The translations under genes and the position numbers were made by a program. Source: an uncultured Vibrio sp. (GTDB taxonomy: Bacteria > Pseudomonadota > Gammaproteobacteria > Enterobacterales > Vibrionaceae). From it: DNA of 64,000 nucleotides. The notes beneath the pieces are model-generated. The model did not search any database. It was not told the DNA's origin and saw only the letters and a program-made list of their open reading frames with translations. This document shows, piece after piece, positions 36,269 through 47,100 of the stretch. The stretch lies in the NCBI RefSeq assembly GCF_963675395.1, contig NZ_OY776222.1, positions 1,116,001-1,180,000 on the forward strand. Direction: 5' to 3'. Position 1 is the stretch's first letter; the number at the start of each line of letters is the position of its first letter.

Positions 36269-37369
36269 CTAGTACTCTCCCTGATATAACTTTAGCCATT
36301 TCATTTTCATATCGCTTGTATTAAAATTATTTTTTGCAAGTTCGAACGAACTCTTTCTCATATTTGAAATGCGTTCAGGGTTATTTTTTAATGTTTGTAT
36401 CGCGTAGATATAATCTTCGACACTCTTACATGCAAATCCATTACTATACTCACCATTGACGACGTCATCACGTCTAGGATATAAGCAATCCAAATTTTGG
36501 TGACAAGTTGAGGTTACTATGGGCATAGCTAAAGACAGTGATTCGATCAAAACTCGTGAAAGCCCTTCCCACCTTGAAGGATGAAACAACAGTGATGATT
36601 GACTTATTTTATTAAATAACTCAGATTGTTCAGTAAAATCTATTATTTTAACGTTATCAGGTAATTCCCCGTATTTTTTGATGATAGAAGTAAGGTATTC
36701 AGGGTCAGATGAACCAACCCAAGTGAATTCACTGTCTTTTAACTCTCTAGCGACTTGTATAAAGATATCAAATCCTTTTTGGTAACAAATACGCCCAACT
36801 GATATTATTTTAAATATATGGTCATCTTGTAATTTTGGGATTTCTTTAACTGTTACTGCATTATTGATATTAGAAATATTCCTAGTGAATTTTTTCCCGA
36901 CTTCATATTCCCCCATACCGCAGGTTACAGTATGTCCAAATAGAGATAAAAACATTTCAACAAGCAAAAATATGAATCTACTGACAACATTCATATCTTG
37001 CCTAAGAAATGCATATCCTCTGGGAGAATAGAAAACAAATGGTATATTCTTTCCTATTGCAGCGAGACGTACGTATAAACCACCAAAACTGCTGTGTCCA
37101 TGAATAGCAAAAGTGTCTTTATTAATAAACTTACGTATCAAAAGTGCATTTTTAAAATGACGTAGTTTCCCTTCGGAAGACATCTCTATCCAAGTGATAT
37201 CACAATCAATATCTTTAATTTCGGCGCGCGTTTCATCACGATGACAGTAAAAAACCGTTATTTCATAATCTTCCTTCAGAAGAGCACATAACTGCTTGAT
37301 CGATTTAGCCGTTCCATAAGCAAAGCTTTCTGTAACTTGAATTATTTTCCTCTTATTATTATTTTCCAT
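36269..37369 (-). CDS. family-4 glycosyltransferase
   Basis: A 366-residue GT-B glycosyltransferase. The C-terminal donor-binding half has ISVGRICYQKGFDIFIQVARE and the E-x7-E motif in HPSRWEGLSRVLIESLSLAMPIV. The N-terminal acceptor half has HGHSSFGGLYVRLAA. It would add one sugar to the undecaprenyl-linked repeat unit on the cytosolic face. It is the only plain glycosyltransferase in the cluster, so the repeat unit is either short or finished by enzymes coded elsewhere. Noticeably AT-rich. Confidence 0.87.
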   Translation of the reverse strand: MENNNKRKIIQVTESFAYGTAKSIKQLCALLKEDYEITVFYCHRDETRAEIKDIDCDITWIEMSSEGKLRHFKNALLIRKFINKDTFAIHGHSSFGGLYVRLAAIGKNIPFVFYSPRGYAFLRQDMNVVSRFIFLLVEMFLSLFGHTVTCGMGEYEVGKKFTRNISNINNAVTVKEIPKLQDDHIFKIISVGRICYQKGFDIFIQVARELKDSEFTWVGSSDPEYLTSIIKKYGELPDNVKIIDFTEQSELFNKISQSSLLFHPSRWEGLSRVLIESLSLAMPIVTSTCHQNLDCLYPRRDDVVNGEYSNGFACKSVEDYIYAIQTLKNNPERISNMRKSSFELAKNNFNTSDMKMKWLKLYQGEY

Positions 37370-37407
37370 GACTAAATCCTTAATGATTAGAATTTCATGA
37401 TGAATAA

Positions 37408-38871
37408 CTAGTATGCGTCGTGTGAAAATATTTTTAACGGTGTCAGAAGTAATATTTTCATATCAAGGAACAAACTCCAATTATTAATGTATTCAATATC
37501 ATACGTCGCTCTTTTCTTCATAATATCCAAAGTTCCAATAGTGCAATCATCACCACCTCTGTATCCGCATATTTGAGCAAGTCCCGTAATACCGGGTTTG
37601 ATGCGATGGCGCAGCATAAAATCTGGAATATATTGACTGTAGAATTGGTTAACTTCTACCGCATGAGGTCTAGGTCCTACAAGTGACATGTTACCTTGTA
37701 ACACATTAAAGAGCTGTGGCAGTTCGTCAATACTTGTTTTACGAATAAACTTACCTACGGTGGTGACACGGGGGTCATTGCGCTGCGCCAATTTAAATTC
37801 ACTGCTGACCTTTGGCGTATACATAGAACGAAACTTCCAGATCTCAATATAACTACCATCCCAACCGTGCCGTTTCTGTTTGAAAAACACTGCGCCAGGT
37901 GATGTGAGTTTTATCGCCACAGCTGTCATAATGAAAACTGGTGACAGAAGAATCAACATGACAAACGCAAGCACCCTATCCATTAAAGATTTGATCAACA
38001 CTGCTGTCATTTTCTTCATTGGGCTTCCGGATAAAATAAGTAATGGTAGACCGGATAACTCTCTGATGCCTCTATCAATGGTATGAAATGATAATATATC
38101 TGGTACCCAAATAATATCGACACACTTATTATCTAGAAGATTTACTATATCCTCTATTTTATCCAACTCTTTTAACATCAGAGTGATATAGACTCTTTTA
38201 ATTTTATGCTTTTCAATAACTTCGCGAATATCACTAATCTCACCTAGGATGGGAGAAGGATCATCCCATGGCCCTGAGGTATTTAAAACACCAATCACAC
38301 GTTCAGTAAGCCATATGTTACTGTTGAGGTTAGCGAGAAGATTTTTGCTAAGTTCATTGGTGCCAACAATCAAACAAGGTACAAAGTTAGTTGATCGAGA
38401 TCGATAACTTTTTGATACGAGATAGATAAAGCTATAGCAACCAGCTTGAATGAATAATCCAACTACAGACCATATAATTAACACCTCTAAATTAAGCTCG
38501 TTGAAAGTGTCTATCAGATAAATATAAAACGCCATAACTACTATTACAATGCACCAAGCCTTACTCAAAACCCAAAGCCCGAATAATAAAGTTCTTCGCC
38601 GTCCAAGTAAGATCCCGCTAGATTGATGATAAACGCCAATCATTTGGAATACGATGAAGATAGTCATGCAGTTAATGATGGCTAAGATTTTATAAGTTTC
38701 AATATTCGACTCATTGAGCCAATAGGCTACTCCAATCAAAACTAAGCAAGAAGAAGCCATACTTAAAAAAAGTTGAATGTGAACAGACAGTGTTTGGTGA
38801 TATCGATACAGCCTTTTATGCGCATACTGTTTAGTAGCGACGTTATTTTTATTGTTCTCCCTGTCAGGCAT
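37408..38871 (-). CDS. undecaprenyl-phosphate sugar phosphotransferase (WcaJ-like)
   Basis: A 487-residue initiating enzyme of the polyprenol-phosphate hexose-1-phosphate transferase family. The start at 38871 (MPDRENNK) has GGTGG upstream; the longer frame to 38943 looks spurious. The N-terminal half has four membrane helices and a CoA-binding-like domain. The catalytic C-terminal domain begins [20 protein letters not shown] and has [23 protein letters not shown] and [12 protein letters not shown]. It should load the first sugar phosphate, probably glucose by analogy to WcaJ. No second initiator is in the cluster. Confidence 0.9.
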   Translation of the reverse strand: MPDRENNKNNVATKQYAHKRLYRYHQTLSVHIQLFLSMASSCLVLIGVAYWLNESNIETYKILAIINCMTIFIVFQMIGVYHQSSGILLGRRRTLLFGLWVLSKAWCIVIVVMAFYIYLIDTFNELNLEVLIIWSVVGLFIQAGCYSFIYLVSKSYRSRSTNFVPCLIVGTNELSKNLLANLNSNIWLTERVIGVLNTSGPWDDPSPILGEISDIREVIEKHKIKRVYITLMLKELDKIEDIVNLLDNKCVDIIWVPDILSFHTIDRGIRELSGLPLLILSGSPMKKMTAVLIKSLMDRVLAFVMLILLSPVFIMTAVAIKLTSPGAVFFKQKRHGWDGSYIEIWKFRSMYTPKVSSEFKLAQRNDPRVTTVGKFIRKTSIDELPQLFNVLQGNMSLVGPRPHAVEVNQFYSQYIPDFMLRHRIKPGITGLAQICGYRGGDDCTIGTLDIMKKRATYDIEYINNWSLFLDMKILLLTPLKIFSHDAY

Positions 38872-39144
38872 TTTAAGTACCACCATTATTATGATTATTA
38901 ATAAGCAAATGTAATTACTAATAAAAAATGCAATTACTAACAAACTTAATTATAGTGAGTTTTTTAATCTATGCATGCAATCGAGACATTCTTTTTCTCG
39001 ATAAAATCATCTTTGTTTTTTCAAAAGAAAAACTAATGAAATTATAAAGACTTCGATACAATGGATGGTATCATTCGGAAACGGTCCATCAACAAATGCG
39101 TGTTCAAGAAATTGCTACTTAGCACCAACACTTTCCTAATGACA

Positions 39145-40275
39145 CTACCAGTTTCGTACTCTAAGTGTACCTTCACTCAATTCATTAAAACCTGTAATCG
39201 TCGGCAACATTAAACTTATCACGCGATTCCAACGCGCGATTGGTGCAGCTGTCACATAGACAACATCATAAGGCTGTAAATCAAATTCAGTACCAATAAC
39301 CAATGCTGACGCGTCTTTTATGTTAAGTTGATAAAGATCTGCCAAACGCTCTTTCTTGTTTTTGGAGATGCGAATCACGAATACCCCTGTTGCGTCGGCC
39401 GACAGTTCATTAATACCACCCACGCTACTTAATGCTTCGGTGAGACTCATTCCAGATCGATCAATCTTCAGTAACTTCGGATCATTCACATCCCCCATAA
39501 CAAATACCTTCTGTGAATCATTACGCGGCACGTGAATAATGTCGCCTGCTTTTAGTAGCCGATTTTGTGTGAGATCACCACGCTGCATTAACGCATATAG
39601 CGAAACTAGTTGCTCCTCTCCATTGCGAGTCAATGTGACGTTACGCCAGTCAGCATCTGGCGCTAACCCTCCCGCATTATTAATCGCATCCAACAGAGTT
39701 AATGGCACATTAGTGATAGGCTGTTGGCCGGGGGAAGACACTTCACCAGTGACATAAGCTTTTTTGGATCGAAATGCCGCAACATTGACATCTACTTGGG
39801 GCCTTTCTATGTATGCATTAAGTTTATGCGCAATTTCCGCCCGGATTTGTGTCACAGTCTTGCCGCTTACCTTTATGGTACCGATGTAGGGATAGAAGAT
39901 AGTACCATCAGCATGAACCCAATTCCCGGCTTCCGAAGCACTACGGTACGAGCCTGCAGGAATGGTCAGTTCCGGGTGATCCCATACCGTTACATTCAAA
40001 ATATCACCAGGACCAATAATGTATTCATAATTTGCAATTTTTTTATCCAACGTGCTGTTTGGCTGCGAACGCGCATTGGTAACCGTTCGAAATCTCGCGA
40101 CAGAATAGGCATCTAACCGATAGATATTGATTTTTTCTGATACTTCACTGTTTGAGCTATCCGACACAATAACGGTCTTGTCACCTAGCGAAATGTCCGA
40201 GCCTGGTACTACGGTGCAACCTGCAAGAAATGTTGGTAACACTATGGCGAGAAGAAGTATTTGCTTTGATTTCAT
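39145..40275 (-). CDS. Wza-like polysaccharide export lipoprotein
   Basis: A 376-residue outer-membrane export channel subunit (Wza is 379 residues). Lipobox FLAGC with Cys20. A polysaccharide export (PES) domain begins [19 protein letters not shown]. Two SLBB-type repeats follow ([17 protein letters not shown] and [16 protein letters not shown]). The C-terminal amphipathic helix ([17 protein letters not shown]) should form the outer-membrane pore. It is the first gene of the leftward EPS operon. Confidence 0.92.
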   Translation of the reverse strand: MKSKQILLLAIVLPTFLAGCTVVPGSDISLGDKTVIVSDSSNSEVSEKINIYRLDAYSVARFRTVTNARSQPNSTLDKKIANYEYIIGPGDILNVTVWDHPELTIPAGSYRSASEAGNWVHADGTIFYPYIGTIKVSGKTVTQIRAEIAHKLNAYIERPQVDVNVAAFRSKKAYVTGEVSSPGQQPITNVPLTLLDAINNAGGLAPDADWRNVTLTRNGEEQLVSLYALMQRGDLTQNRLLKAGDIIHVPRNDSQKVFVMGDVNDPKLLKIDRSGMSLTEALSSVGGINELSADATGVFVIRISKNKKERLADLYQLNIKDASALVIGTEFDLQPYDVVYVTAAPIARWNRVISLMLPTITGFNELSEGTLRVRNW

Positions 40276-40688
40276 CTATGCTGGCTCCCGGAAAATCACT
40301 CGCTCCCCCATTCGGGAAACTTTGAAGACAAGAGACTGCTATGCCTAGTTTCTATTAATAAAAGTAAACATATGTACTTTAAGCAAGGCTAGGCTATGAT
40401 AAAAATCACATATATTTCTTTGAATGAATATCTTAAACACTCATAACTTATTTAGCATTTTTAAATCCTAAGACTCTGTTGAACTATTTTAGGGAAAATA
40501 ACTAGTTATCATTAAATTCTCGGTCTTAATAGAAAAACTTCCCCTGTTTTCTTAAAAATAAGAACGAGATTCATGACATTAGATTCTCTATGCTTACTAC
40601 TGAATTATAATTGAATAATAGACACTATATAACACTGTTGTATTTTATAGTTTCTACGAAGAATCAATGGCAATAGAGGGTTAATATT
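40276..40688. promoter_or_regulatory. divergent control region of the EPS cluster
   Basis: A 413-bp, very AT-rich gap between wza-like (minus) and the PKD-protein gene (plus). It must carry promoters in both directions. No JUMPstart/ops element is visible, and I could not identify a convincing regulator site. No open frame of note. Confidence 0.55.
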
Positions 40689-43298
40689 ATGTTTATCAGT
40701 AACATAAAAATAAAAAAAACCAGTGTGTATTCAAGTTTCATAAATACGACTATCGCCGCCTACGCATTCACTGTTTTCATTGTGTTTTCAATATTTTCCC
40801 CTTCTTATTCGATGGCAGATGAAGTGCAGGCTAACCTCATTCAAGTCATTGATACTTCAAATTACCCAAGTCCCGATCCAGCAGGTATTGTTTACTTGCC
40901 ATCAGAAAAGAAATTATTGATGACAGATAGTGAAATCAATGAAATGTCCTGGCTTTTCCCTACCGACCAGATAAACGCCTTCAAAATTGACCCAACAACC
41001 GGCGGCGTGGTTGCGAATGGTCGCTATTCGACGATTTCGTTTTCTGATGAGCCAACGGGTATAACAGTCAATCCAAACAACCATCACTGCTTTATCTCTG
41101 ATGATACAGGTAGCAAGTCAATTTATGAAATTGACCCTGGTACCGATGGAGTTTGTATGACACCTGATGATATTGTCACGTCGTTTTCTACTTCAGCGTT
41201 TGGTTCTAACGACCCTGAAGATGTCACATTCGGTCAGGGTTTCTTGTATGTTGTCGACGGAGTATTGGATACTATTTTTCGTGTTGGCCCTGGTACTAAT
41301 GGCCTATTCGACGGTGTTGACGATATAGTCACTAGCGTTAATCTCAGTAGTTTGGGAGTGACTAATCCAGAAAGCATCTACTACGACGCCACTACAGATA
41401 CGCTCTATCTGATTGATGCTAGCGGTCAATTTGTTATTCAGATCACCCCAGACGGGCAACTGGTTCGAACGATAGATATTTCTATTGCTAGTCCCAAAAA
41501 GCCTTCAGGAATAACGATGATACCTCCCAGCAATTTTGGGGATTCCATCATGGTCTACATGACTGCTCGTGGTTGGGATAATGATAGTGATCCGAATGAA
41601 AATGACGGTAAAATATATGTCATGGAGATACCACCTCTTACGCAGGGTAATTCTGCACCCATCGTCTCAGCAGGAGCCGATCAGTCAATCACTTTACCTA
41701 ACCCTACCACCCTTGCGGGTGAGGTTTCTGACGATGGTATTCCTACCAGCACACTGACTAGTTACTGGTCTGTAGTCAGCGGTGAAGGAGAAGTTACCTT
41801 CGAAAACGACAGTGATCCGCAGACGACGGTTTCATTTTCTGTGGCAGGAAATTACGTATTGCGGCTGACTGCCAGTGATGGAGAGCTACAAAGTTACGAT
41901 GAGGTTACTATCAATGTTGCCTTGCAAAATGGTCAATACGTTTTAAGTCGTCGTATTGAGGCCAGTAATGATGACGCTGAAGAAAAAGCAGATGGTCATG
42001 TCTCTATAGCGAGCAGCGATTTAGAGTTGGTTTATGATGGTTCTTATCAAACTGTTGGCATGCGTTTTAATAATATTGAGATTCCGCAAGGTTCTACTAT
42101 CACTGCGGCATACATCCAGTTTCAGGCTGATGAAGTGAAATCAACTGACACGACGCTTACTATTGAAGGCGAACTTTCAGCGAATGCAGCGGGTTTTGTA
42201 AAAGAGAACATGAACATTTCCTCACGCCCTCGTACTAATGCATCCGTCAACAACTGGAGCCCTACTCCTTGGTTATCAGTCGGAGAAGCGGGAACAAATC
42301 AGCGAACTCCTGACATTCAACCCATCATTAGCGAAGTTATCAGCCAAAACGGCTGGGTCAGTGGTAACTCACTTGCCATTATTATTTCAGGAACGGGGGA
42401 ACGTGTCGCGGAAGCATATGATGGCGACCAGAATGGTGCACCTTTGCTTTATGTAGAATACTCCTATATCCCGGGGAACCAACCTCCAGAAGTCTATGCG
42501 GGTGAAGATCAGTCAATCACTTTGTCTGATTCCGCATACCTAGTGGGTGAGGCTTTTGATGATGGCATCCCTGGTAGTACCTTAGCGACAAGCTGGAGTA
42601 AAGTCAGTGGCGAAGGCGATGTGACGTTTTCAAACATTAACGATACACAAACTACAGCATCATTTTCTGACGCTGGTGATTATGTGTTACGTCTGACCGC
42701 CAATGACGGAGAACTCATTGGTTTCGATGATATTTCCATAACCGTTACTCAGGAAGGCGCTCAGACATTAACTCGTCGTGTAGAATCCAGCACTGATGAC
42801 GCCGAAGAAAAAGCGGGAGGCCGCGTAACATTATACAGCAGCGATTTAGAATTGGTTTATGACGGTTCTTATCAAACTGTAGGTATGCGTTTTAATAATA
42901 TTGACATTCCGCAAGGATCAACCATTACAGCGGCATACATCCAGTTCCAGGTTGATGAAGTGAAATCAACGGTCACGGCCCTGACTATTCAGGGAGAAAA
43001 GTCAGCCAACGCAGCGGAGTTTGCAAAAGAAAATTTGAACATCTCATCGCGACCACTTACTGAAGCGCAGGTGAACTGGAACCCTGACTCTTGGTTAGTC
43101 GTTGGAGAAGCCGGCAGTATACAAAAAACACCAGATATCAGTACATTGATTCTCGAAGTTACCTCTCAGGGTGATTGGATAAGTGGTAATTCACTGGCTA
43201 TCATTATAACCGGGACGGGTGAGCGGGTAGCCGAATCATACGATGGTGACTCAGAAGGGGCTCCTTTGCTCTATGTTGAGTATACGCTGAGTAATTGA
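40689..43298 (+). CDS. secreted beta-propeller protein with two PKD + DNRLRE-like repeat units
   Basis: An 869-residue exported protein. A signal peptide ends near SYSMA|DEV. Residues ~45-320 form a beta-propeller with repeating EPTGITVNPNNH, DPEDVTFGQGFLYVVD and NPESIYYDATTDTLYLID blades. Two tandem units of ~270 residues follow. Each has a PKD-like Ig domain (SAGADQSITL... ASDGEL) and a ~150-residue jelly-roll module resembling DNRLRE/CBM domains (VGMRFNNIEIPQGSTITAAY, GERVAEAYDGD). A matrix or polysaccharide-binding role fits the EPS context, by inference. Ribosome site GAGGG. Confidence 0.83.
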   Translation: MFISNIKIKKTSVYSSFINTTIAAYAFTVFIVFSIFSPSYSMADEVQANLIQVIDTSNYPSPDPAGIVYLPSEKKLLMTDSEINEMSWLFPTDQINAFKIDPTTGGVVANGRYSTISFSDEPTGITVNPNNHHCFISDDTGSKSIYEIDPGTDGVCMTPDDIVTSFSTSAFGSNDPEDVTFGQGFLYVVDGVLDTIFRVGPGTNGLFDGVDDIVTSVNLSSLGVTNPESIYYDATTDTLYLIDASGQFVIQITPDGQLVRTIDISIASPKKPSGITMIPPSNFGDSIMVYMTARGWDNDSDPNENDGKIYVMEIPPLTQGNSAPIVSAGADQSITLPNPTTLAGEVSDDGIPTSTLTSYWSVVSGEGEVTFENDSDPQTTVSFSVAGNYVLRLTASDGELQSYDEVTINVALQNGQYVLSRRIEASNDDAEEKADGHVSIASSDLELVYDGSYQTVGMRFNNIEIPQGSTITAAYIQFQADEVKSTDTTLTIEGELSANAAGFVKENMNISSRPRTNASVNNWSPTPWLSVGEAGTNQRTPDIQPIISEVISQNGWVSGNSLAIIISGTGERVAEAYDGDQNGAPLLYVEYSYIPGNQPPEVYAGEDQSITLSDSAYLVGEAFDDGIPGSTLATSWSKVSGEGDVTFSNINDTQTTASFSDAGDYVLRLTANDGELIGFDDISITVTQEGAQTLTRRVESSTDDAEEKAGGRVTLYSSDLELVYDGSYQTVGMRFNNIDIPQGSTITAAYIQFQVDEVKSTVTALTIQGEKSANAAEFAKENLNISSRPLTEAQVNWNPDSWLVVGEAGSIQKTPDISTLILEVTSQGDWISGNSLAIIITGTGERVAESYDGDSEGAPLLYVEYTLSN
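41650..42475 (+). repeat. internal tandem repeat, unit 1
   Basis: First PKD plus jelly-roll unit of the secreted protein. Long stretches are nearly identical at DNA level to unit 2 (for example 42013-42125 versus 42838-42952), implying recent duplication or gene conversion. Confidence 0.82.
42476..43295 (+). repeat. internal tandem repeat, unit 2
   Basis: Second unit, ending the protein. It keeps the same order of motifs as unit 1, with more divergence in the PKD part and near the end of the jelly-roll module. Confidence 0.82.
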
Positions 43299-43380
43299 GT
43301 TGCCTGATATGACGTCAATCGAATGTAAATGAAGATAGGACATCACCCCATTTTCATTGATGTATAAAGGAAGCAAGAGA

Positions 43381-44898
43381 GTGGGTATCGTAAGTCCAGA
43401 ATTGAACTCCGTCGACGGACTGGATGTCGTCATCAATTTTTTCAGTAAAATGGATCGATTGAATGTCTTGTACTGTCACTGGAAAAGTAACGAACATTTG
43501 CGAGAAGGGTTACTGGGTATTACTGACCTCGATGTTTTAGTTGAGAAAGGTAAAACCCGTACCCTTCACAGAGTATTAGCTGACTCTGACTTTAAACTTT
43601 TTAATGCGATGGCAACTCATGGATATCCGGCGGTAGAAGACTACCTCGCTGTTGATGCCTCTACCGGGAGAATGGTTCACTTACATCTTCACTACCAGTT
43701 AATTTGTGGTGAACCACATCTAAAGGGATACCGTTTACCCTGGGAGCATCAAATACTTTTTGGCCGACAGTATGACGAAAAGGAGAAAGTTTATGTAGTA
43801 GAGCCCCATATGGAAATGCTCCTCCTAATTGTCCGATCCATACTAAAATACCGAACCCGAGACTGGGTGCTTGATAAATGCGGTAAATCTTATTTCCGCG
43901 GAGAAAGGCTAAAGGAATTTATATGGTTGAAGGAACGAATATCCTCTTCAGGTATGTTTGAGCTGACTGGAACCCTGTTAGGAAAAGAGGCAGCTACACA
44001 AATTGAAAGTATCATCTCCTCAGACGTCCCATCTCTTAGCCAGATCCTGCGCTTTCGTAAAAGTGCCAAGCAGACTCTTCAACTTTTCAGAACGTACTCT
44101 CCCTTACATGCAAGATGGCGCAGAACCGTACGCGAGCTTTATTGGATATGTGGTGGTATTAACAAGAGGTATATTCATGCCCCTATTCCGCTGCGACGAA
44201 TCAACGCCAGTGGTGGTCTATTAATCGCAATAATGGGGTGTGATGGCTCAGGTAAATCCACACATGTAAAAGCCGTGCAACAATGGTTGTCTTGGAAAAT
44301 GGACGTCATTAGCCTCTATTTTGGCAGCGGGGATGGTCCAAGTTCTTTGATACGTTGGCCGTTAAAATTAATCGTTAACCTGTTACCTAACTCTTCCAAG
44401 AAAGAGACCGAGAGGGAACAAAGCCCCCCCTTAAACCCATCACCATTTAAACAATTAGCCAAAACTATCTGGGCGACAACTCTGAGCCTTGAGAAACATC
44501 ACAAGCTTCGTCAGGCGACGTTGGCTCGTAACCGCGGGATGGTAGTGCTCTGTGACCGTTATCCGCAAAATCAAATTATGGGATTCAACGACGGGCCTCT
44601 GCTCAGCAATTGGTTAAATCATCCGTGGAAGATATTTCGTGCTCTTGCCGAATGGGAGGGCAAGCCTTATCGTGAAGCAGAAACTTATCTCCCTGACGTT
44701 GTAATCAGGCTGAATGTGTCACCGGATGTTGCAGCGCAAAGAAAATCAGACATAAGTTATGAACAGTGTAACAAGCGTATTAACGCGATAAACAGCCTAC
44801 GATACCCAACACCTACACGTGTTGTAGACATTGATGCTAACCAGCCAATCGAACAGGTTTTACTTGAAGTTAAACATGCTATCTGGCGTGCGTTGTGA
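43381..44898 (+). CDS. nucleotidyltransferase-like domain fused to thymidylate-kinase-like P-loop kinase
   Basis: A 505-residue two-domain protein. The first ~200 residues look like an uncharacterised NTase-fold domain (GITDLDVLVEKGKTRTLHRV with a DxD pair, then VHLHLHYQL). The last ~230 residues are a TMK-like kinase: Walker A MGCDGSGKST, then VVLCDRYPQNQIMGFNDGP. This DRYP segment parallels that of the minus-strand kinase at 30903-31685. GTG at 43381 has AAGGA upstream and is my preferred start; ATG at 43360 is possible. Substrate unknown; link to EPS is by position. Confidence 0.78.
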   Translation: MGIVSPELNSVDGLDVVINFFSKMDRLNVLYCHWKSNEHLREGLLGITDLDVLVEKGKTRTLHRVLADSDFKLFNAMATHGYPAVEDYLAVDASTGRMVHLHLHYQLICGEPHLKGYRLPWEHQILFGRQYDEKEKVYVVEPHMEMLLLIVRSILKYRTRDWVLDKCGKSYFRGERLKEFIWLKERISSSGMFELTGTLLGKEAATQIESIISSDVPSLSQILRFRKSAKQTLQLFRTYSPLHARWRRTVRELYWICGGINKRYIHAPIPLRRINASGGLLIAIMGCDGSGKSTHVKAVQQWLSWKMDVISLYFGSGDGPSSLIRWPLKLIVNLLPNSSKKETEREQSPPLNPSPFKQLAKTIWATTLSLEKHHKLRQATLARNRGMVVLCDRYPQNQIMGFNDGPLLSNWLNHPWKIFRALAEWEGKPYREAETYLPDVVIRLNVSPDVAAQRKSDISYEQCNKRINAINSLRYPTPTRVVDIDANQPIEQVLLEVKHAIWRAL

Positions 44899-44904
44899 AT
44901 CATG

Positions 44905-44936
44905 TTGCTTTTCCGGTGTAGGACCCGGAAAAGCAA
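44905..44936. terminator. bidirectional terminator
   Basis: Twelve-bp perfect inverted repeat TTGCTTTTCCGG / CCGGAAAAGCAA, between the convergent kinase fusion and beta-helix genes. Confidence 0.85.
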
Positions 44937-44960
44937 ACATAATTAAAAAAGCAAACGTAG

Positions 44961-46955
44961 TTAAGGCTCAACAGTGGGCAAAATAGGCGTAAACATAAAC
45001 GGGAACACAGCGTAATCGTTCTCGTCGCTAGGCGTAGCTAAAGGGAAAGCCCCCATATTGCCGCCAAGTGAGGAACCAACCAACACACCATTAGGGGAGC
45101 AAAAACCATCGCCTTTTTCATCAGTGCCTGTAACATTACGACAAGTAACGGCTATTGATTTACCCACTCCCGGGCTTTCACTCGTCAGAATAAAATCGGC
45201 AAAACCAAACGTCTCAGAATCCGGCTCTAAGGCCCAATATTTCTGAGTTTTATCCACGATGTTGAGGATAAAATGACTAAATTCGGGATTACTACCTCGC
45301 TTTGGTATATCTCCGATACTGTTCTGCTCAGCACCATATCGAAGCGATAAGTCTCCGACAGTAGATTTACCATCTAGTAACGGCTCATCATCCTGTTCAT
45401 TCACTTTCCAATATAAATTGCCGTCGACTATCTGATCTTTATCTAGATCATAGGACTCTATGATTTCACCATTAATCATCACCACAATGTTATTAGCAAA
45501 CGTACTGCCCTTCGGCTCCTTGGGAATGGGTACAATACCTTTGTGAGAGTTAAGCATAACCAACGTATTCTGATAGTAATGGGCATTTTCTGAGGCATAA
45601 CCACTACCAGCTTGCTTAAACATTTTTCCATACCCAAACTGCCCGCCTCCGTTCCATGAATTTATCCCTTCTTGACGATTTACAGGATGATCGCGTAATA
45701 ACAGTACGACGTTACGATAAAAGAGTAGCGGACCTATCATGTTATCGGTATCCTGCCCTAAAGACACAGCAACCAAACAGTTTAAGATAAAGTTATCGTG
45801 AATGACTATCTGGCCGATGTCACCCGTACCGCCATATTTCTCATCCGCTTCCAACTCGAAGGCATCATCACCACAGTTTTCGATCCGATTGTGGTGCACA
45901 AAGATCCTATCTTCGCCATTAGATGTGGAGATCAAGTCTTGTCCTGACCCTCTAATCAAATTCCAGGAAATAAACCAGTTTTTCGAGCCTCCTTTCAAAT
46001 TAATGGAGGTTCCTCTGGCGCGTGTCGCTGGTTCGGGATCGTCTTTCATATCACTCCAAAAAATCCAATAAGGATCATCACCCAGAATCTGTGAGTGGGT
46101 AATCGTGATATTGTTAACGTCAGTATCCTTTGTTGAAATCGTCGTATTACCCATCCATGCTGTAATACCATCAAAGGTCACATGCTGTGCGCCATCATCA
46201 AGCTCAATGGTATCTTTAGCCTGATTGATAGTTATATCCTTAAAAGTCAGATAACTCCCTTTAACTAACAACGTATTGGATTCTTGAGACAAAATAATTT
46301 GAAAGTTTCTGGGATCACTATTTTCATGTTCAAATACCTGTCCATAGCGAGCCTCTGCATTTCTCATCGCTTCTGTCTTTGAAAGACGAATGTGACATCT
46401 ATCGTCTATTTCCATCGTGCCGGGACCAACGTAAAACTCACTTTTTTTCCCATCGTACTCATCCGTAGTCGCACGAAAATATTTTTCTTTTTCATAAGGA
46501 ATAAGTTTCACTCTTTCATTGACATAACCAGGAATCCCTAAGACATATCCGTATATATCGTCACTATCACATTCTCCAACGGATCGGTATTCACCAAGCT
46601 TTTCATTCACCAACTCCCAATCCTCATTGCCCGGTTGTCGAAACTCTTGAAACCCCGAGTCAATTACAGCCCTCTCACCTTCAACAGACGAAATTAAAAT
46701 TGGCTTCTTTTTTGTACCACTGACTTTAATTTCCACTGACTCATAATATGTACCACCGTATAAATAAAGAGTGTCGCCTGGTTTCAAATTCTTAACAGCA
46801 TGATTAATACTCTGATATGGGCTATCAGCCAAACCAGAGCCTTCATCGTTCCCATATGGAGCGACGAAATACGTGTTTGCCCATGACGCAGGCAGACTTG
46901 TTAGTGCTAACGTAAAAACGCAACACATTAAGCAAATATATTTTTTTACACCCAT
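44961..46955 (-). CDS. secreted right-handed parallel beta-helix protein
   Basis: A 664-residue exported protein with a signal peptide ending near SWA|N. It opens with the DUF1565-like start TYFVAPYGNDEGSGLADSPYQS-type segment and KPGDTLYLYGGTYYESV, typical of pectate-lyase-like beta-helix enzymes and chondroitinase-B relatives. Repeating short strands (ITITHSQILG, IFVHHNRIENC, IVIHDNFILNC) mark the solenoid. The C-terminal part is less regular. It could cleave or epimerise the secreted polymer, but no catalytic residues can be named with confidence. Confidence 0.8.
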   Translation of the reverse strand: MGVKKYICLMCCVFTLALTSLPASWANTYFVAPYGNDEGSGLADSPYQSINHAVKNLKPGDTLYLYGGTYYESVEIKVSGTKKKPILISSVEGERAVIDSGFQEFRQPGNEDWELVNEKLGEYRSVGECDSDDIYGYVLGIPGYVNERVKLIPYEKEKYFRATTDEYDGKKSEFYVGPGTMEIDDRCHIRLSKTEAMRNAEARYGQVFEHENSDPRNFQIILSQESNTLLVKGSYLTFKDITINQAKDTIELDDGAQHVTFDGITAWMGNTTISTKDTDVNNITITHSQILGDDPYWIFWSDMKDDPEPATRARGTSINLKGGSKNWFISWNLIRGSGQDLISTSNGEDRIFVHHNRIENCGDDAFELEADEKYGGTGDIGQIVIHDNFILNCLVAVSLGQDTDNMIGPLLFYRNVVLLLRDHPVNRQEGINSWNGGGQFGYGKMFKQAGSGYASENAHYYQNTLVMLNSHKGIVPIPKEPKGSTFANNIVVMINGEIIESYDLDKDQIVDGNLYWKVNEQDDEPLLDGKSTVGDLSLRYGAEQNSIGDIPKRGSNPEFSHFILNIVDKTQKYWALEPDSETFGFADFILTSESPGVGKSIAVTCRNVTGTDEKGDGFCSPNGVLVGSSLGGNMGAFPLATPSDENDYAVFPFMFTPILPTVEP

Positions 46956-47100
46956 AATTCAATGCCTAAGTACACGAAGAAAACAATATTTCTTCAAAAA
47001 CTTTACCACCACTCATTAATAAAGAGGTGGTTGCGATTTTATTCGAGATATATAAATACATTTATAGAATAGTCAACACTGCATAGAACATCCACACTGG

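Noticed and set aside
28806..47100. Prophage, integron or transposon as the vehicle of the EPS block
   Set aside because: No integrase, transposase, phage structural gene or attC-like repeat was found. Only the creA direct repeats mark the edges.
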